NCBI RefSeq assembly: GCF_037102585.1
Contig: NW_027043820.1
Span: 1,212,501-1,276,500 of the forward strand
Direction of reading: 5' to 3'
From: Saccharomycopsis crataegensis
Taxonomy: Eukaryota; Ascomycota; Saccharomycetes; Ascoideales; Saccharomycopsidaceae
Length of the DNA: 64,000 bases
In this document: piece after piece, positions 1 through 10,376 of the stretch
Numbering within the stretch: the stretch's first letter is position 1
How the letters are laid out: each line of letters begins with the position of its first letter
Notes under the pieces: generated by a model
Seen by the model: only the letters and a program-made list of their open reading frames with translations
Databases searched by the model: none
What the model was told of the DNA's origin: nothing
Translations under genes and position numbers: made by a program

Positions 1-721
1 CATCTCCATTTCTATCATTTAGTTCACAATATTCTTCATTGTCATAATCATTTTTACTGGAACGACGGATGATGCATTCTGAATTAGAGATATCTCGTGA
101 AAGTTCACATGTAGTGGCAACAGAAAATAGAACTTCCATGGTTCCACCATTTATTATATCCCTTACTAAATTCCCATTCGATTCACTTAAATGATTTGCA
201 TTTATATTGGATTGAGAGTCATGTTCTTCATCATAAGACAGTTGAATAGCGACGAACGAATAATCTGGAGTGGCATCCCCATCTGGTGGATCATCAACCG
301 AGTTAAGAAAATCATCATCATAATCTTCCACAATGTCTTTGTCATCTTCCAAAACACAATTTGTCAAATTGTCTTCCGCATCGGTCATATGAAAAGGTGT
401 ATTATTGAAACTGATCACTGTTTCAGCTGATTTTTGTGATATGCTAACAGCCTTGCTATGGATGCCATTTTCATTGATGGCGTCGGCGCTTAGCCTCATC
501 AATGGAGGATCAGCAAATGGGCACGGGATTTCGCTCTCATTATCCCGGTAGATAGTGATAATGGAGTCGAAAGGAAATGTTTTGGAACGTTGGGTGGGTC
601 TAGAGTTATTGGACAGAGCCATCGCCTCATTTTTAATGTCATCAGAGGCCTGTTGAGGATCAGAAGATGGACATGATGCTGGTCTGTTGCTTGCCAGCAT
701 ATTCTGGCACCCAATCGGCAT
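1..721 (-). CDS. Unidentified acidic protein, N-terminal part (runs off left edge)
   Basis: On the minus strand a frame stays open from an ATG at 721 to the window edge, giving 240 codons without a stop. An in-frame TGA lies just upstream, so 721 is the first possible start; Met8 at 700 is an alternative. The product is rich in Ser, Asn, Asp and Glu. It has an acidic patch (DDKDIVEDYDDDFL, about residues 128-141), no membrane segment and no domain I recognise, and it looks largely disordered. Codon use matches neighbouring genes. It is transcribed divergently from RAD61 across a ~290-bp shared promoter that carries ACGCG elements, so co-regulation in G1/S is possible (inference). The C-terminal part, which may hold the identifying domain, is outside the window. 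Confidence 0.7.
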   Translation of the reverse strand, partial: MPIGCQNMLASNRPASCPSSDPQQASDDIKNEAMALSNNSRPTQRSKTFPFDSIITIYRDNESEIPCPFADPPLMRLSADAINENGIHSKAVSISQKSAETVISFNNTPFHMTDAEDNLTNCVLEDDKDIVEDYDDDFLNSVDDPPDGDATPDYSFVAIQLSYDEEHDSQSNINANHLSESNGNLVRDIINGGTMEVLFSVATTCELSRDISNSECIIRRSSKNDYDNEEYCELNDRNGD

Positions 722-899
722 CCACGCTGGGAGAAAATGTTCCAGTTGGTGTTTCAATCAGTATTCTTCAGCCTTTAATAAAAGATTTAAAATTGGAGAT
801 TTGCGCTTCTGGGAATTATGCACTATTATTTCAAGTTTTTTGTTTTGACGTCTTCTTTACTTTCGTTTTTTTCCCTTAATTATTTTGTCCTCACAACGA

Positions 900-912
900 A
901 CGCGTAACGCGA
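900..912. promoter_or_regulatory. MCB-like pair (ACGCGT plus ACGCGA)
   Basis: ACGCGT at 900-905 is followed at 907-912 by ACGCGA, in the divergent promoter between the left-edge gene and RAD61. ACGCGT is the MluI cell-cycle box bound by MBF in yeasts, and several cohesin-pathway genes are known to carry it. The sites lie about 100 bp upstream of the RAD61 ATG, followed by a long T-run. Function is inferred from sequence only. Confidence 0.5.
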
Positions 913-1012
913 TTTTTTTTTTTTTTTCCTATTTCCGAAAAACACGAATTTGGCAACCTTTATGCCACTGGCTATCAACTGGATGCCTATTTAGTATAAC
1001 TATAATGAAGGG

Positions 1013-4010
1013 ATGAGTTATAGATATAGAAAACCAAAGAATACTTATGGGAGTAAATGGAAGAGACCGTCTTCAAGGAATTTCAGTTTTGTGGAGCTTT
1101 CACCTACTTCGCATAGAGGAAGGTCGTCCTTGGAATTGAGCGAATGCAGCTCGTTGTCTGACATTGAGCTATCTAATGAAGAAACCCTTGAAAATAATAT
1201 ACCTAGAAACCCAATTACGTGCGAAATCAATGGCAAATTGCATGAAGAAAAGAAAGTCTTGGCTGAAGTTGGAGTGGCTACCCACAATGACTCTGAATTT
1301 TCTCAAACAGCTGCAAATGAAAAAAAAAAATGAGCACGATACAACAATAACACCAGAAAATGCCATCAGGGACCCTCTTAGAACAAATCGAAAAAATAGA
1401 AACTTTATCAATAGAAAGCATTCACAGGGATCCATAATTTCTGAAGAGTTTGAACCACCTCTCAAGAAAAAGCCAAAAGTATCATCAAATACAAATTTAC
1501 AAGCAGCTGTTTCCTTAGTTTCACAAGAAGGGACGGAAAAAATATCCCTCGAAAAACCCAGTAGAGAGGAATTTGAATCTCCTTCTTCTGAACAAACTAG
1601 GACATGCAAGTCTGGAATGGGCCTCCGTTCCTCAGAACTAATTCTGAAAAAGCCTGAATTGGTGAAAAACATTCCAAACGACAAAAAACCCAATTTTTCT
1701 TTTGTAGATCATACAGCACAAAAGAATGTCAAAACTATTACAAAAAGCCCAACAAAGGAGAATACTGGCATGGAATTAGAGGCATGGGAATTGTTTGACA
1801 GTATTTTGGAAGTAAACTCTGTGAAAACCCAAACATTGAAACTCACTGATAAAATCACATCTTCTCCCGAATTTTATGACGAGGGCTCTTTTATTGATGA
1901 ATCCCAGTTGGATCAAAGTGATGAAGAAGAATTGCAGTTCCATCAGGAATTATCACAAAACTTGCTTACTCATTTTCTGACTGGCGATGAACACAACGAC
2001 CACAATGAATTTGAAGAACAGAAAACAGAAAATCTATATCTGCAAGAGTCCAATAAAAAGACTACAAGAAGATATAATAACAAAACTTATGGTGGAGAAA
2101 GAACTTATTTAGAAGAGCCTAACTCAGAATTGGAAGACAATGACGAACCTTATACCAGCTCTAATGAAGATGCTATCAGCAATGCGATTACTTCAGTAGA
2201 TACTACTAAAACTCAAAAAGAATCACGATTAAAAAATACACAGAACATGAAAGAGCTGCGAACCTTCTCAAGGTTATCGGATGATCTCAATTTCATGCTA
2301 GCAGATTTATCCAGTAAAGATATAAACTTAAAGAGGTCTGCCATTTTAGAGATGTGTCTTCGAATTGCTGAGGAAAAACAAGATGATAAAGATTCATTCA
2401 TCAAGTTTCTTAGGGTCGCTGGTTTACCAGCTTCATTTTACTATTCGGTTGCTCTAACAAATGATCCAGTGCTTTTTTTCTGCTTTGGTTTCATCATCAA
2501 TGAGATGATAGCTACTAAGGATTCAAATGATTGTAATTGTGAATTCCTATTGCTTGATCAGAAAATTTTCTTCTTATTCAAATATGTTATCATCCAAATG
2601 TTGGATAATTCTGAATCAAGCATATTATCGGAGCTGGTGAAAATAAGGCCGAAACTTTCCAAGATTTCCAAGATTTCGTTGACGGAAGTTGTTAGGAAAA
2701 TACTAATCAAGAAATTTTTCGCCTCAGACTTGAATTTTTTACAAACCGGGAAATTGAAGCATCACAGAGGAAATATCGAAGATACAGCAAATACCTCTAA
2801 GTTAAACTCCTTCTTTTTTGCGATGAACATATTGAATGTAATTAATCAGGCGATTGATCTGGGAGTGCTTTCTGATACCTTGGAAATTGCAAATTCATTG
2901 AATTTTGATTCAGGTATTATATCCAAGGTTTTCCATTCTATTACAGATACCTCAGAGCTTGATTTATTGAAGACATTTAAAGAAGGACTTTCTGATAGAG
3001 AGGCATCAGCGAATATTCTAATGGATTGTCTTGACAATCTTTCCCCCTTTGGTGTTATCAACTATTTATTATGTTTGAATCAGTGCGTATATTCATTCAA
3101 TTTTAATGTGCGGTTCAAGAAAATAGATAATTTTGGCCAGAATATTGAAAATATAGAAATACTGTCAACCAATTCTGGAAGTTCGGAGGTGATTCTTGAT
3201 AGTTTGTTTAATAATAAATCTAAATTGAACAGTATTTTCGATTCATTCCTCACAATTATCAACTTAACTGACAAGGTGATGGAGCTACAGTTAATTACAC
3301 TTTCAAATGAAAGAAAAGAGAAGAAGGACTCACTGAATAAACTTGGAATAGAGATTGTTGAGACTATTATAATTTTATTAAACTGTTATCTAAATATTCT
3401 AAAGATTTTGATTACTTTAACTTCAAACATTGAGAAATTGTTCGAACATGACAAACGAGGGTTCACTAAAGACGATGAAATCTATAGGAGGTTGTTTGAT
3501 CCAAATTTGGCAGCGTTGGTGCTTTCTATAATTGGAAAAATTAGGGCAACTGACAATTTCTTTTCATCTGATGATGGTACACTGAATGATCAACTAGATT
3601 CGTTATTTAGCAGTTTGAGCTTGTTTAGTTTCGGTTATTTAATGAATGTATCCGATGACGTTATGTGCTTTAAAAAGCTTAGTGAACGAAAGAATATATC
3701 TCAGCTCACACATTTATTTCAAAATTGTGAGCTCAGAAAAAATCAATTGCCTTTATCCAAAGAGTTAATTGTCCCAAATCAAAGTTTTCATGCCACTGGT
3801 TACCTCTGCTTAATAATTGGATTATTAGTGACCAGTAAACAAGATTACGATCATTCTGTGTTGGATTTGAATGATTACAGAGATTTACTGATTTGCTTGG
3901 ACAATTTTATGTTGCTTATTCCATCAGAACGTGGAGAATCTGATAACTTTGCCCATATTAGAAGTCAAATTAAGTTGGTGGCTGACAAAATTAACCAACA
4001 GCTCAAATAG
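1013..4010 (+). CDS. RAD61: Rad61/Wpl1 (WAPL) cohesin release factor, frame interrupted at a poly-A run
   Basis: WAPL-family proteins open the Smc3-kleisin gate of cohesin together with Pds5, limiting cohesion and loop size in the nucleus. The conserved WAPL helical domain covers roughly the last 620 residues, starting near 2245 (ELRTFSRLSDDLNFMLADLS). The basic N-terminus starting at ATG 1013 (MSYRYRKPKNTYGSKWKRP) resembles the YG-K/R start of yeast Rad61 and is followed by a disordered acidic/Ser-rich region. The coding frame changes at an 11-A run (1320-1330). The first frame stops at TGA 1331 after 106 codons, while the next frame is open to TAG 4010. The second frame's only upstream start-like codon is a TTG at 1164, and the residues it would add look non-coding. 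Reading through with one A fewer gives about 998 residues. Sequencing or assembly error in the homopolymer is the simplest cause; a real mutation or ribosomal slippage is possible. Confidence 0.85.
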
Positions 4011-4287
4011 GCCTGTATTATATATACCATTATGTACCATTGAGTAAGCATCTTACGCTATTAATAAGAACCAGACGGAGGAGGAAATCCCGACTTCCTT
4101 TATTAAGTTGAATCTGTGTACTTGTGATGACCTTGCTTATAAAGCATATATGCTTATACGCGTACATCACGTGACCATGCTTTCGAGAAATGACTGATTT
4201 CAAATTCCATATATGATTCATATGATGATACTCTGAAGATCTTGTTGATAGTTTCATATATGAGTATAACATCAAATACAGAATAAA

Positions 4288-5023
4288 ATGTCTGAAGAAA
4301 AGCCTTTAATCTGTAAGTGAGCTTGGTTTTGACTATGTGTCACTCGACTGTGGATACTAACTTTCAATTGTTACAGTCGCTCCGGAGACATACCAGTATG
4401 ACAAGTTTCAGTTGGAGGATAGTAAAGTTGAAGACTCTCCTATAACTCAGTTCAAGAAATGGTTTGATGAAGCCTTGAAAGAAGAAGATATACCAGAATC
4501 TGTCACTTTATCAACTGCTTCTCTACCATCCGGAAGAATTTCCTCAAGAGTTGTTTTGCTCAAAGAGTTAGATGATAAGGGTTTTGTGATTTTCTCAAAC
4601 TGGGATAAGTCAAAGAAAGCTTTGGATCTCCAAACAAACAAGTACGTGGCTTTGAACTTCTTCTGGAAAAAATTGCAGAGACAAGTGAGAGTTGAAGGTA
4701 TTGCAGAATTTACCTCCAAGAAAGTGAATCAGGACTACTTCAATACTAGACCAAGAGGCTCTAAGATTGGTGCGTGGTCTAGTCCGCAATCTCAAATTAT
4801 TGAAACCAGAGAGAAACTAGAAAAAATCGTTACAGAAAATACTAAAAAGTTTGAAGGTGTCAAAGATGACGAAATTCCTTGTCCAGAATATTGGGGAGGT
4901 ATCAGAATTGTTCCATTGGAAGTGGAATTTTGGCAAGGTAGACCAAGCCGTTTGCATGATAGATTGACTTTTAGAAGAGAAAAAGTTACCGATGAGTTCG
5001 AAATGGTGCGTATTGCCCCTTAG
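4288..5023 (+). CDS. PDX3: Pyridoxamine 5'-phosphate oxidase (spliced, 2 exons)
   Basis: This FMN-dependent enzyme oxidises pyridoxine and pyridoxamine 5'-phosphate to pyridoxal 5'-phosphate in the last step of vitamin B6 synthesis and salvage. Exon 1 is 4288-4312, the intron 4313-4376, and exon 2 4377-5023, giving 223 residues. Splicing restores the family N-terminus (MSEEKPLIFAPETYQYDKF), which S. cerevisiae Pdx3 also has as IIFAPETYQYDKF. Family motifs are intact: SGRISSRVVLLKELDDKGF (FMN and substrate binding), FFWKKLQRQVRVEG, RPRGSKIGAWSSPQS, and the C-terminal FWQGRPSRLHDRLTFRR with the phosphate- and substrate-contacting Arg and His. It is tandem to RAD61 and convergent with GPI13. Without splicing, the main open frame has no ATG at its start, which supports the two-exon model. 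Confidence 0.95.
4313..4376 (+). other. Spliceosomal intron in PDX3
   Basis: This 64-nt intron has donor GTAAGT (4313-4318), a perfect yeast branch point TACTAAC (4355-4361) and acceptor TTACAG (ending 4376), 15 nt after the branch point. It lies after a 25-nt first coding exon and splits a Phe codon (T|TC). It is the only intron I can support in the window. Confidence 0.93.
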
Positions 5024-6463
5024 GTTATGTCTTCCGTATTTACATAGGGCACAATTTTCATGATAGTTAAAGAACAATAAATTCAATGATAAGTCCATTG
5101 ACATAAAAGTAAAACTTATTAATGTAGACACCAGGGAAAATGGCAATAAAACGGTCAATATAATGTACCACACTCTGGCAAGATAATATATACTGGTGGC
5201 TCATTCTCAGTTACCGTAGTCTACAAACTAAAATTAAGATGATTTCCATCAATTGCGTAATCTTACCGTTGACCTTTCAAACAATTTGTTTTCTGCAAAG
5301 CTTGAAGCAAACAAGAATGAAGTAGAACACAGGGTATAAACACTTGTCCATTATGAGCTGGATTATGGCATATATTGTTATTCTTATGCCCTAATTTAGG
5401 TTTGGAAGTTGTGATTACCTTGCACATTTCTCGCGGCAAGGTAATAATCCAGACTATTAGATTTTCAGTTGAGAGCAAATTAAAATGGAAACACAAACAA
5501 TTGTGACCTATAACTCTGTACAACAGAATAACAAGATACATTTTTTTCTTTTTATTTGGAGGATTGTACCTCACACTTATTGTAAGTTGAAAGCTGAAAC
5601 ATGGAAAAATATTCAATTTAGCAAAATAAAACGATAGTATTGACTATTTGAAAAACCTTAAACTTCTTGAACGATCGATAGTAGAACTGAATGCAGTGGA
5701 CGTACCAGCTGACGTTGCTTTCATCATCAGCCATAAATTGTAGATAAGAATTGAGAGTACTTTGTGACGATAATTGCTTACCTATATTACATACGCAGAG
5801 TTGAAAAAAATGTGGTGGTCATGTTGCTAGCAGAAATTGAAGCAATCCTGACTCACTAGTTTGGAGGAAAATTCTACAATACTTTCAATTCTCACTTGTG
5901 TTTTTCCAAAATAAGTTGATAGCCGCATACTTATTTGTATGGAGATCTGAAGTCTTCCATGTGCATCTATTGAAGATTGTATTTATAGATTTACACTGAA
6001 AGAGCTTCAGAGCACAGAAGTCTGTCAATGATTCTAATACCAAAATTTTACTGTTCCAAATAGAGTGCTGCTAGAAAATAATAACCCGAATTTCTGTCGC
6101 AATTTTTTTTTTCACCTGCAAAAAATTTACAGGATTTTTACTGATCTAACTATTATAAATCTATGATAAGGGAGAGGAAGCTGATCTGTGACTAGAAACA
6201 GATTAATAAAACAGTAACGAGCTCTTTGACAACAAATATGTCAACAATATACGGTTTAACTTTAGGTAGTATGATAATATGCAAATAGTTTTTCGAATAA
6301 AGGCAAAAAATTGTACAAATAAAGATATTATTAAAGAGTAAAGAGTTCTCAGGATAAGTGGCTAGGCGAGAAAGAGTAGTATGATTCCTATAATAGGACG
6401 TAGGAACTGCCAAAAAAAAAAATAAAAAGATGAAAAATTTTAAATGCTTGTCTTTTTATGAAG
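5024..6463. other. Convergent intergenic spacer, no gene seen
   Basis: About 1.4 kb lies between the 3' ends of PDX3 and GPI13. The open frames here, such as a 117-codon minus-strand one at 5263-5616, have no domain-like content and lack a convincing start. I looked for tRNA B-boxes, C/D box pairs and snRNA signatures and saw none. It presumably holds both terminators. The size is large for a yeast convergent spacer, so an unrecognised ncRNA cannot be ruled out. Confidence 0.5.
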
Positions 6464-9400
6464 TCATTTTCCAAATATCCTGTTTATCTGGTGAATTAAT
6501 TTTGTGACACCAAAGAAAAACCCAACTAAAATTATGACGAAATTAATTACCAATAGGATCAAAGAGTTGAACAAAAAGCAAGGAACAAAAATCTTCCACA
6601 CCATTAAATGCCTTTTAAACCAGTTAGTGAAAAACAAACTGCTTAATGTGATGATTGTTTGTGACATTAATAGCGTCAAACAATTGACGATAATCTTTGA
6701 TAAGAGACTTATTGGTTTCAAGTTTGGTGGAATCTTCCATATAGTGATGAGAATAACCGACAATGACACAATTATAAAAGGACCGAATGAGTTTAGTAAA
6801 ATAGGAATGTGTGAAAGGGGGAATGTAACTGAATCAGATAGTTGGAAAGCCAATTCCCACTTGATGGAACTAATTGTTATTTGATGATTAGTAGAATAGA
6901 AGAAACTGTATCCAAGCAAGTTGAAGATGATAGGACCGATCATGTTGCTTCTCAAACCTAAAATGTCCAAAATTTCGAGGGTGTTGAAGATTTGGTAGAC
7001 GAGTAGCATTAAAGATATTGACGAATATGGTTTGTTGGTAATGATGATTGCCCCAAGAAAGTTCAAGATGAGTAATAAGTAGGAAGATCCATATATGTTG
7101 TTCAAACCAATAATTCTTGTTTCATTAGGGGTGACATCATCCTCGAAATAAAGATCATTTTCTGGAATATCATTCTCGTTTGATTCATCTGGATAAACTA
7201 ATTTGATACACAAAGGGCCTTTAGACCAGATGAAGTTACCAGCAATTAAACAGACACCAATGACACATCTTGCAATCGTTAGCTTTGCACTTTTTATGGA
7301 ATCAAAGGAAACCTTGAAGAATCTGTTGTTGAAATCAGGATGAAATTCAATGTAATCCAATAACCAATAGACACAGTTGGCAAGCAACACACTTCTCAAG
7401 AGCTTCCCTATCCATACTTGTGCCGAGTTCTGATACGAATCAATCCCATTCAAATTCATGAAATGTCTCAAGATATTAGGGAAGATCAAAGAAACTAAAA
7501 AAAGTAAAACTAGTGATGTCAATGTGAAGTTATTTGTAGTCTGACATGCAGAGTTACCATGGGTTACTGTTATCAATTTTGGACAGTGATTTAACTGTTC
7601 TTCACGGCATGTCCTAATCAATGAATTGAGCTTCTGAATAATCACGAATGAGATTGAGTGAATAACACCTTGAATGATTTTAAATTTCTCAGATTGCACA
7701 TCTACTAAGGTTTCTTTTCCTTCACCTCCACTTGATTTCCCCTTATTCTTCTTTTCAGTTGCTAACAATAAGTACTTCTTGATAAAGACGTATAAATTAT
7801 ATATCCCATAATTAATCAATAAGAAGTTGATAATGGAATCTTGAAATATAAGGAAACTATTCGAACTGTATGTTATAACTTCAACAATCACAATAAAAAC
7901 CAAAGCAATCGCAGACCACGTAGAGTCATAATCGTTAATGAAAAAGCGAAATTGTTTTATCAACCAGGATAAATTATATCTATCAAATATAATAATAAGG
8001 AAACCAGATATAATACCCGTAGCCATACCTAATAAGTTTATTGTCAAAGCATCAAAAGATAACGAAGCAAGCACCGGTTTAAGCACAAAATATGTCGCAT
8101 TAAGTGCAATTAACCAAAAGAAAATCATCAAAATGATCACTGAAAGGAACTCTGTTATTAGCTGATTGAATACTATTGACGGAATTGTCTTTGCAAGAAG
8201 AACAAGAATTAAAAGAGAGAAAGCTAATAAAGTTATACCAATATAAATAAAAAGATTATTGAATTTAGCCCAGATGTTCTTGAATTTTTCGAGCGAGTCT
8301 GTTTGGTATTCAATCATAAAGTCTAACACTTCCTGCAAATTCTCTTCACTCAAGGTCATTTCATTAACTTCTGTATCAATCACTATTCCGCCAGAATACC
8401 CTGAAAACTGACCCAAAATAGAATCAATACTATCAACATCTTTCACTATTTTCAAAAATCTAGCAAAGTGATCTTGATCAACCAAAGGAGATGAGCCACC
8501 ATCATTAGATATTAATGCCAATTTATATCTTTGAAGGTTCAAGATATTCAAGTAGTTAACCTTTATTAATTCGAGAAGATGGTCAACTTTCCTTGAATCA
8601 TAAGTTGGACTAGAACAGCTAACATAACAATTTGTAACAGAATGCATTTCGTTGACAGGTCTTCCAAGGTTATTAAAGGGGATAGGAATACCCAACAACA
8701 TTGAATAACTAGGAACAAAGTCTATCTGATTGATTGTTTTGAAATCTGAATCTAAATCTGCTAAATTATACCGGTCTTGGGAACTAGCATTCTCAATTTC
8801 AGGAAAAACTGGCTTTTTCGAATATAAGAACAAAGTGCTTTCCAATTCTAGTTTGGAGTCCCCTCCATGATTACCAGTTTGATCCATTCCATGATCACCC
8901 ATAATAACCAATAATGTATCATCATCAATGCTATCAATTAGTTTTGTCATTTCTTCATTCATTTGTTTTTGTTTATTAACCATTTCAAAGTTATCTGGCC
9001 CGTACCTATGTCCTACATGATCCAAACCGAGAAAATGACCAACAATAACTTGCCAATTTGAAGATGCGGGATAATTATCTTGGTCTAGAAGAGGAAATAT
9101 ATGTTCCAAAACACCATTGTCCACAGTATGGATATCCCACACGTTTAAGGACTCGTAAGGCCATGACATATTTTTGTTCAAATATGGGCGGAACAAGCTA
9201 TCCCAGGTATCATCACCAATTAAAGTGACATTCTTTTTCGCGCTTTGAGAAAACTGATAAATTAGATTATCCTCATTGATTTCATCGCCATCAAAATTAC
9301 TCCCAGCATCAATAAATGTCGGCAAGGATCCTGTGGTCAAACCCTTTAGTCTTTGTAAGGTTGTAGTAGGAGGATCAGCTAAGAACTTGAAAAGGAGAGA

Positions 9401-9979
9401 GTTTTCAGGATATTGAACAGACATATCATATAGTACCGGGAAGTTGTTGTGATAGTTAGGGTTGAATGAAGGATCAAAATCATTAATCGGTATAACGAAG
9501 TCAAATCTCAAGGCGTCAATCACTATGAGTATAGATTTATTAAACTTTGGTTGTATCCAAGCACCACCATTATGACTATTCTCAATTTCTCTTTTAAAAA
9601 GATTCCGTGATGATACACTACTATGTGTTGAAGGATAAATATCAGAATTTCCCCAATTGTCATGATAGAATTCTATGCTTTTTAAGGGGATCTCGTGTAA
9701 TATTTCATTGGATAAGTCCTCATAGTTCGAGGTGTTTGGTAACACTGATCTACTCAATAAGAAACCAAGCTTGAAGAAATAGATAGCAATACCCTGCAAA
9801 ACAAATATAGCCACCAAATTACAGAAATACAACGCGTTCGACCTTTTCAATTTGAATAATCTTGAATTTCTTCTTAATGCTTGTTGTCGTAATGATTTAA
9901 GCTTCTTCTCTCGTTGCTGATAAGCTAACAATTGGCTGCTTTCGGTGCCCTCATTGTCAGCAGAGCGTATTGTGTCCAT
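6464..9979 (-). CDS. GPI13: GPI ethanolamine phosphate transferase 3 (PIG-O/Gpi13)
   Basis: This ER-membrane enzyme adds ethanolamine phosphate to the third mannose of the GPI precursor, the phosphate later used to link proteins. The protein has 1171 residues, a little longer than S. cerevisiae Gpi13. A single N-terminal membrane anchor (about residues 47-75) is followed by a lumenal alkaline-phosphatase-superfamily domain with metal-site motifs: ILIVIDALRFDFVIP, the nucleophile region LTTGSLPTF, GLDHVGHRYGP and MGDHGMDQTGNHGGDS. The C-terminal half holds many hydrophobic transmembrane segments, as expected for PIG-O. The ATG at 9979 gives a short cytosolic tail. It heads the minus-strand series and converges on PDX3. 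I see no missing active-site motif. Confidence 0.93.
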   Translation of the reverse strand: MDTIRSADNEGTESSQLLAYQQREKKLKSLRQQALRRNSRLFKLKRSNALYFCNLVAIFVLQGIAIYFFKLGFLLSRSVLPNTSNYEDLSNEILHEIPLKSIEFYHDNWGNSDIYPSTHSSVSSRNLFKREIENSHNGGAWIQPKFNKSILIVIDALRFDFVIPINDFDPSFNPNYHNNFPVLYDMSVQYPENSLLFKFLADPPTTTLQRLKGLTTGSLPTFIDAGSNFDGDEINEDNLIYQFSQSAKKNVTLIGDDTWDSLFRPYLNKNMSWPYESLNVWDIHTVDNGVLEHIFPLLDQDNYPASSNWQVIVGHFLGLDHVGHRYGPDNFEMVNKQKQMNEEMTKLIDSIDDDTLLVIMGDHGMDQTGNHGGDSKLELESTLFLYSKKPVFPEIENASSQDRYNLADLDSDFKTINQIDFVPSYSMLLGIPIPFNNLGRPVNEMHSVTNCYVSCSSPTYDSRKVDHLLELIKVNYLNILNLQRYKLALISNDGGSSPLVDQDHFARFLKIVKDVDSIDSILGQFSGYSGGIVIDTEVNEMTLSEENLQEVLDFMIEYQTDSLEKFKNIWAKFNNLFIYIGITLLAFSLLILVLLAKTIPSIVFNQLITEFLSVIILMIFFWLIALNATYFVLKPVLASLSFDALTINLLGMATGIISGFLIIIFDRYNLSWLIKQFRFFINDYDSTWSAIALVFIVIVEVITYSSNSFLIFQDSIINFLLINYGIYNLYVFIKKYLLLATEKKNKGKSSGGEGKETLVDVQSEKFKIIQGVIHSISFVIIQKLNSLIRTCREEQLNHCPKLITVTHGNSACQTTNNFTLTSLVLLFLVSLIFPNILRHFMNLNGIDSYQNSAQVWIGKLLRSVLLANCVYWLLDYIEFHPDFNNRFFKVSFDSIKSAKLTIARCVIGVCLIAGNFIWSKGPLCIKLVYPDESNENDIPENDLYFEDDVTPNETRIIGLNNIYGSSYLLLILNFLGAIIITNKPYSSISLMLLVYQIFNTLEILDILGLRSNMIGPIIFNLLGYSFFYSTNHQITISSIKWELAFQLSDSVTFPLSHIPILLNSFGPFIIVSLSVILITIWKIPPNLKPISLLSKIIVNCLTLLMSQTIITLSSLFFTNWFKRHLMVWKIFVPCFLFNSLILLVINFVIILVGFFFGVTKLIHQINRIFGK

Positions 9980-10376
9980 ATTAAATTTTATAATCGCTAG
10001 CAGATAACACTATCATTCATTTTCTGGAGTTACACCCAAAGCAACTTGATTTTAAGAACCACCGTTTGATCTAGTGTATTTTCCACAATGTGGTATTTTC
10101 AATTTTTTTTCTTCCGTCCTCCAAAAACCCTAGATCAACTATGCGCACGCAATAATACAAAGCGAAAAAACACCAAAACTGTACACTGATAAGTGTGCTA
10201 CCTATGAATCGATTCACTTGATTACATATATATATATATATATTATAGTACTATTAAATATCGAATCTAAATTAAAAAATAATAATCTAATATACAGAAG
10301 ACAAGAAAGAATCAAAAACAGAACACCAAATTATGAACAGAATAATAATAATACAAAGGACAATGAAGGCTGTTCA
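9980..10376. other. GPI13 upstream / SLI15 downstream spacer with (TA)n tract
   Basis: This 397-bp stretch lies between two minus-strand genes. It must hold the GPI13 promoter and the SLI15 terminator. A TA dinucleotide tract at about 10225-10243 is the only evident structure. No RNA gene is seen. Confidence 0.5.

Noticed and set aside
1164-1328. The stretch 1164-1328 read in the same frame as the WAPL body, as the natural Rad61 N-terminus
   Set aside because: It begins at a TTG, and its residues are frame-shifted filler. The alternative frame from ATG 1013 matches the expected Rad61 start.
5263-5616. 117-codon minus-strand frame in the PDX3-GPI13 spacer
   Set aside because: No domain, irregular Cys/His/Asn/Leu content, codon use like spacer DNA, and a placement that leaves no evident promoter.
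5705-5735. C-box-like ATGATGA on the minus strand suggesting a C/D snoRNA
   Set aside because: No partnered D box (CTGA) or terminal stem at a plausible distance.
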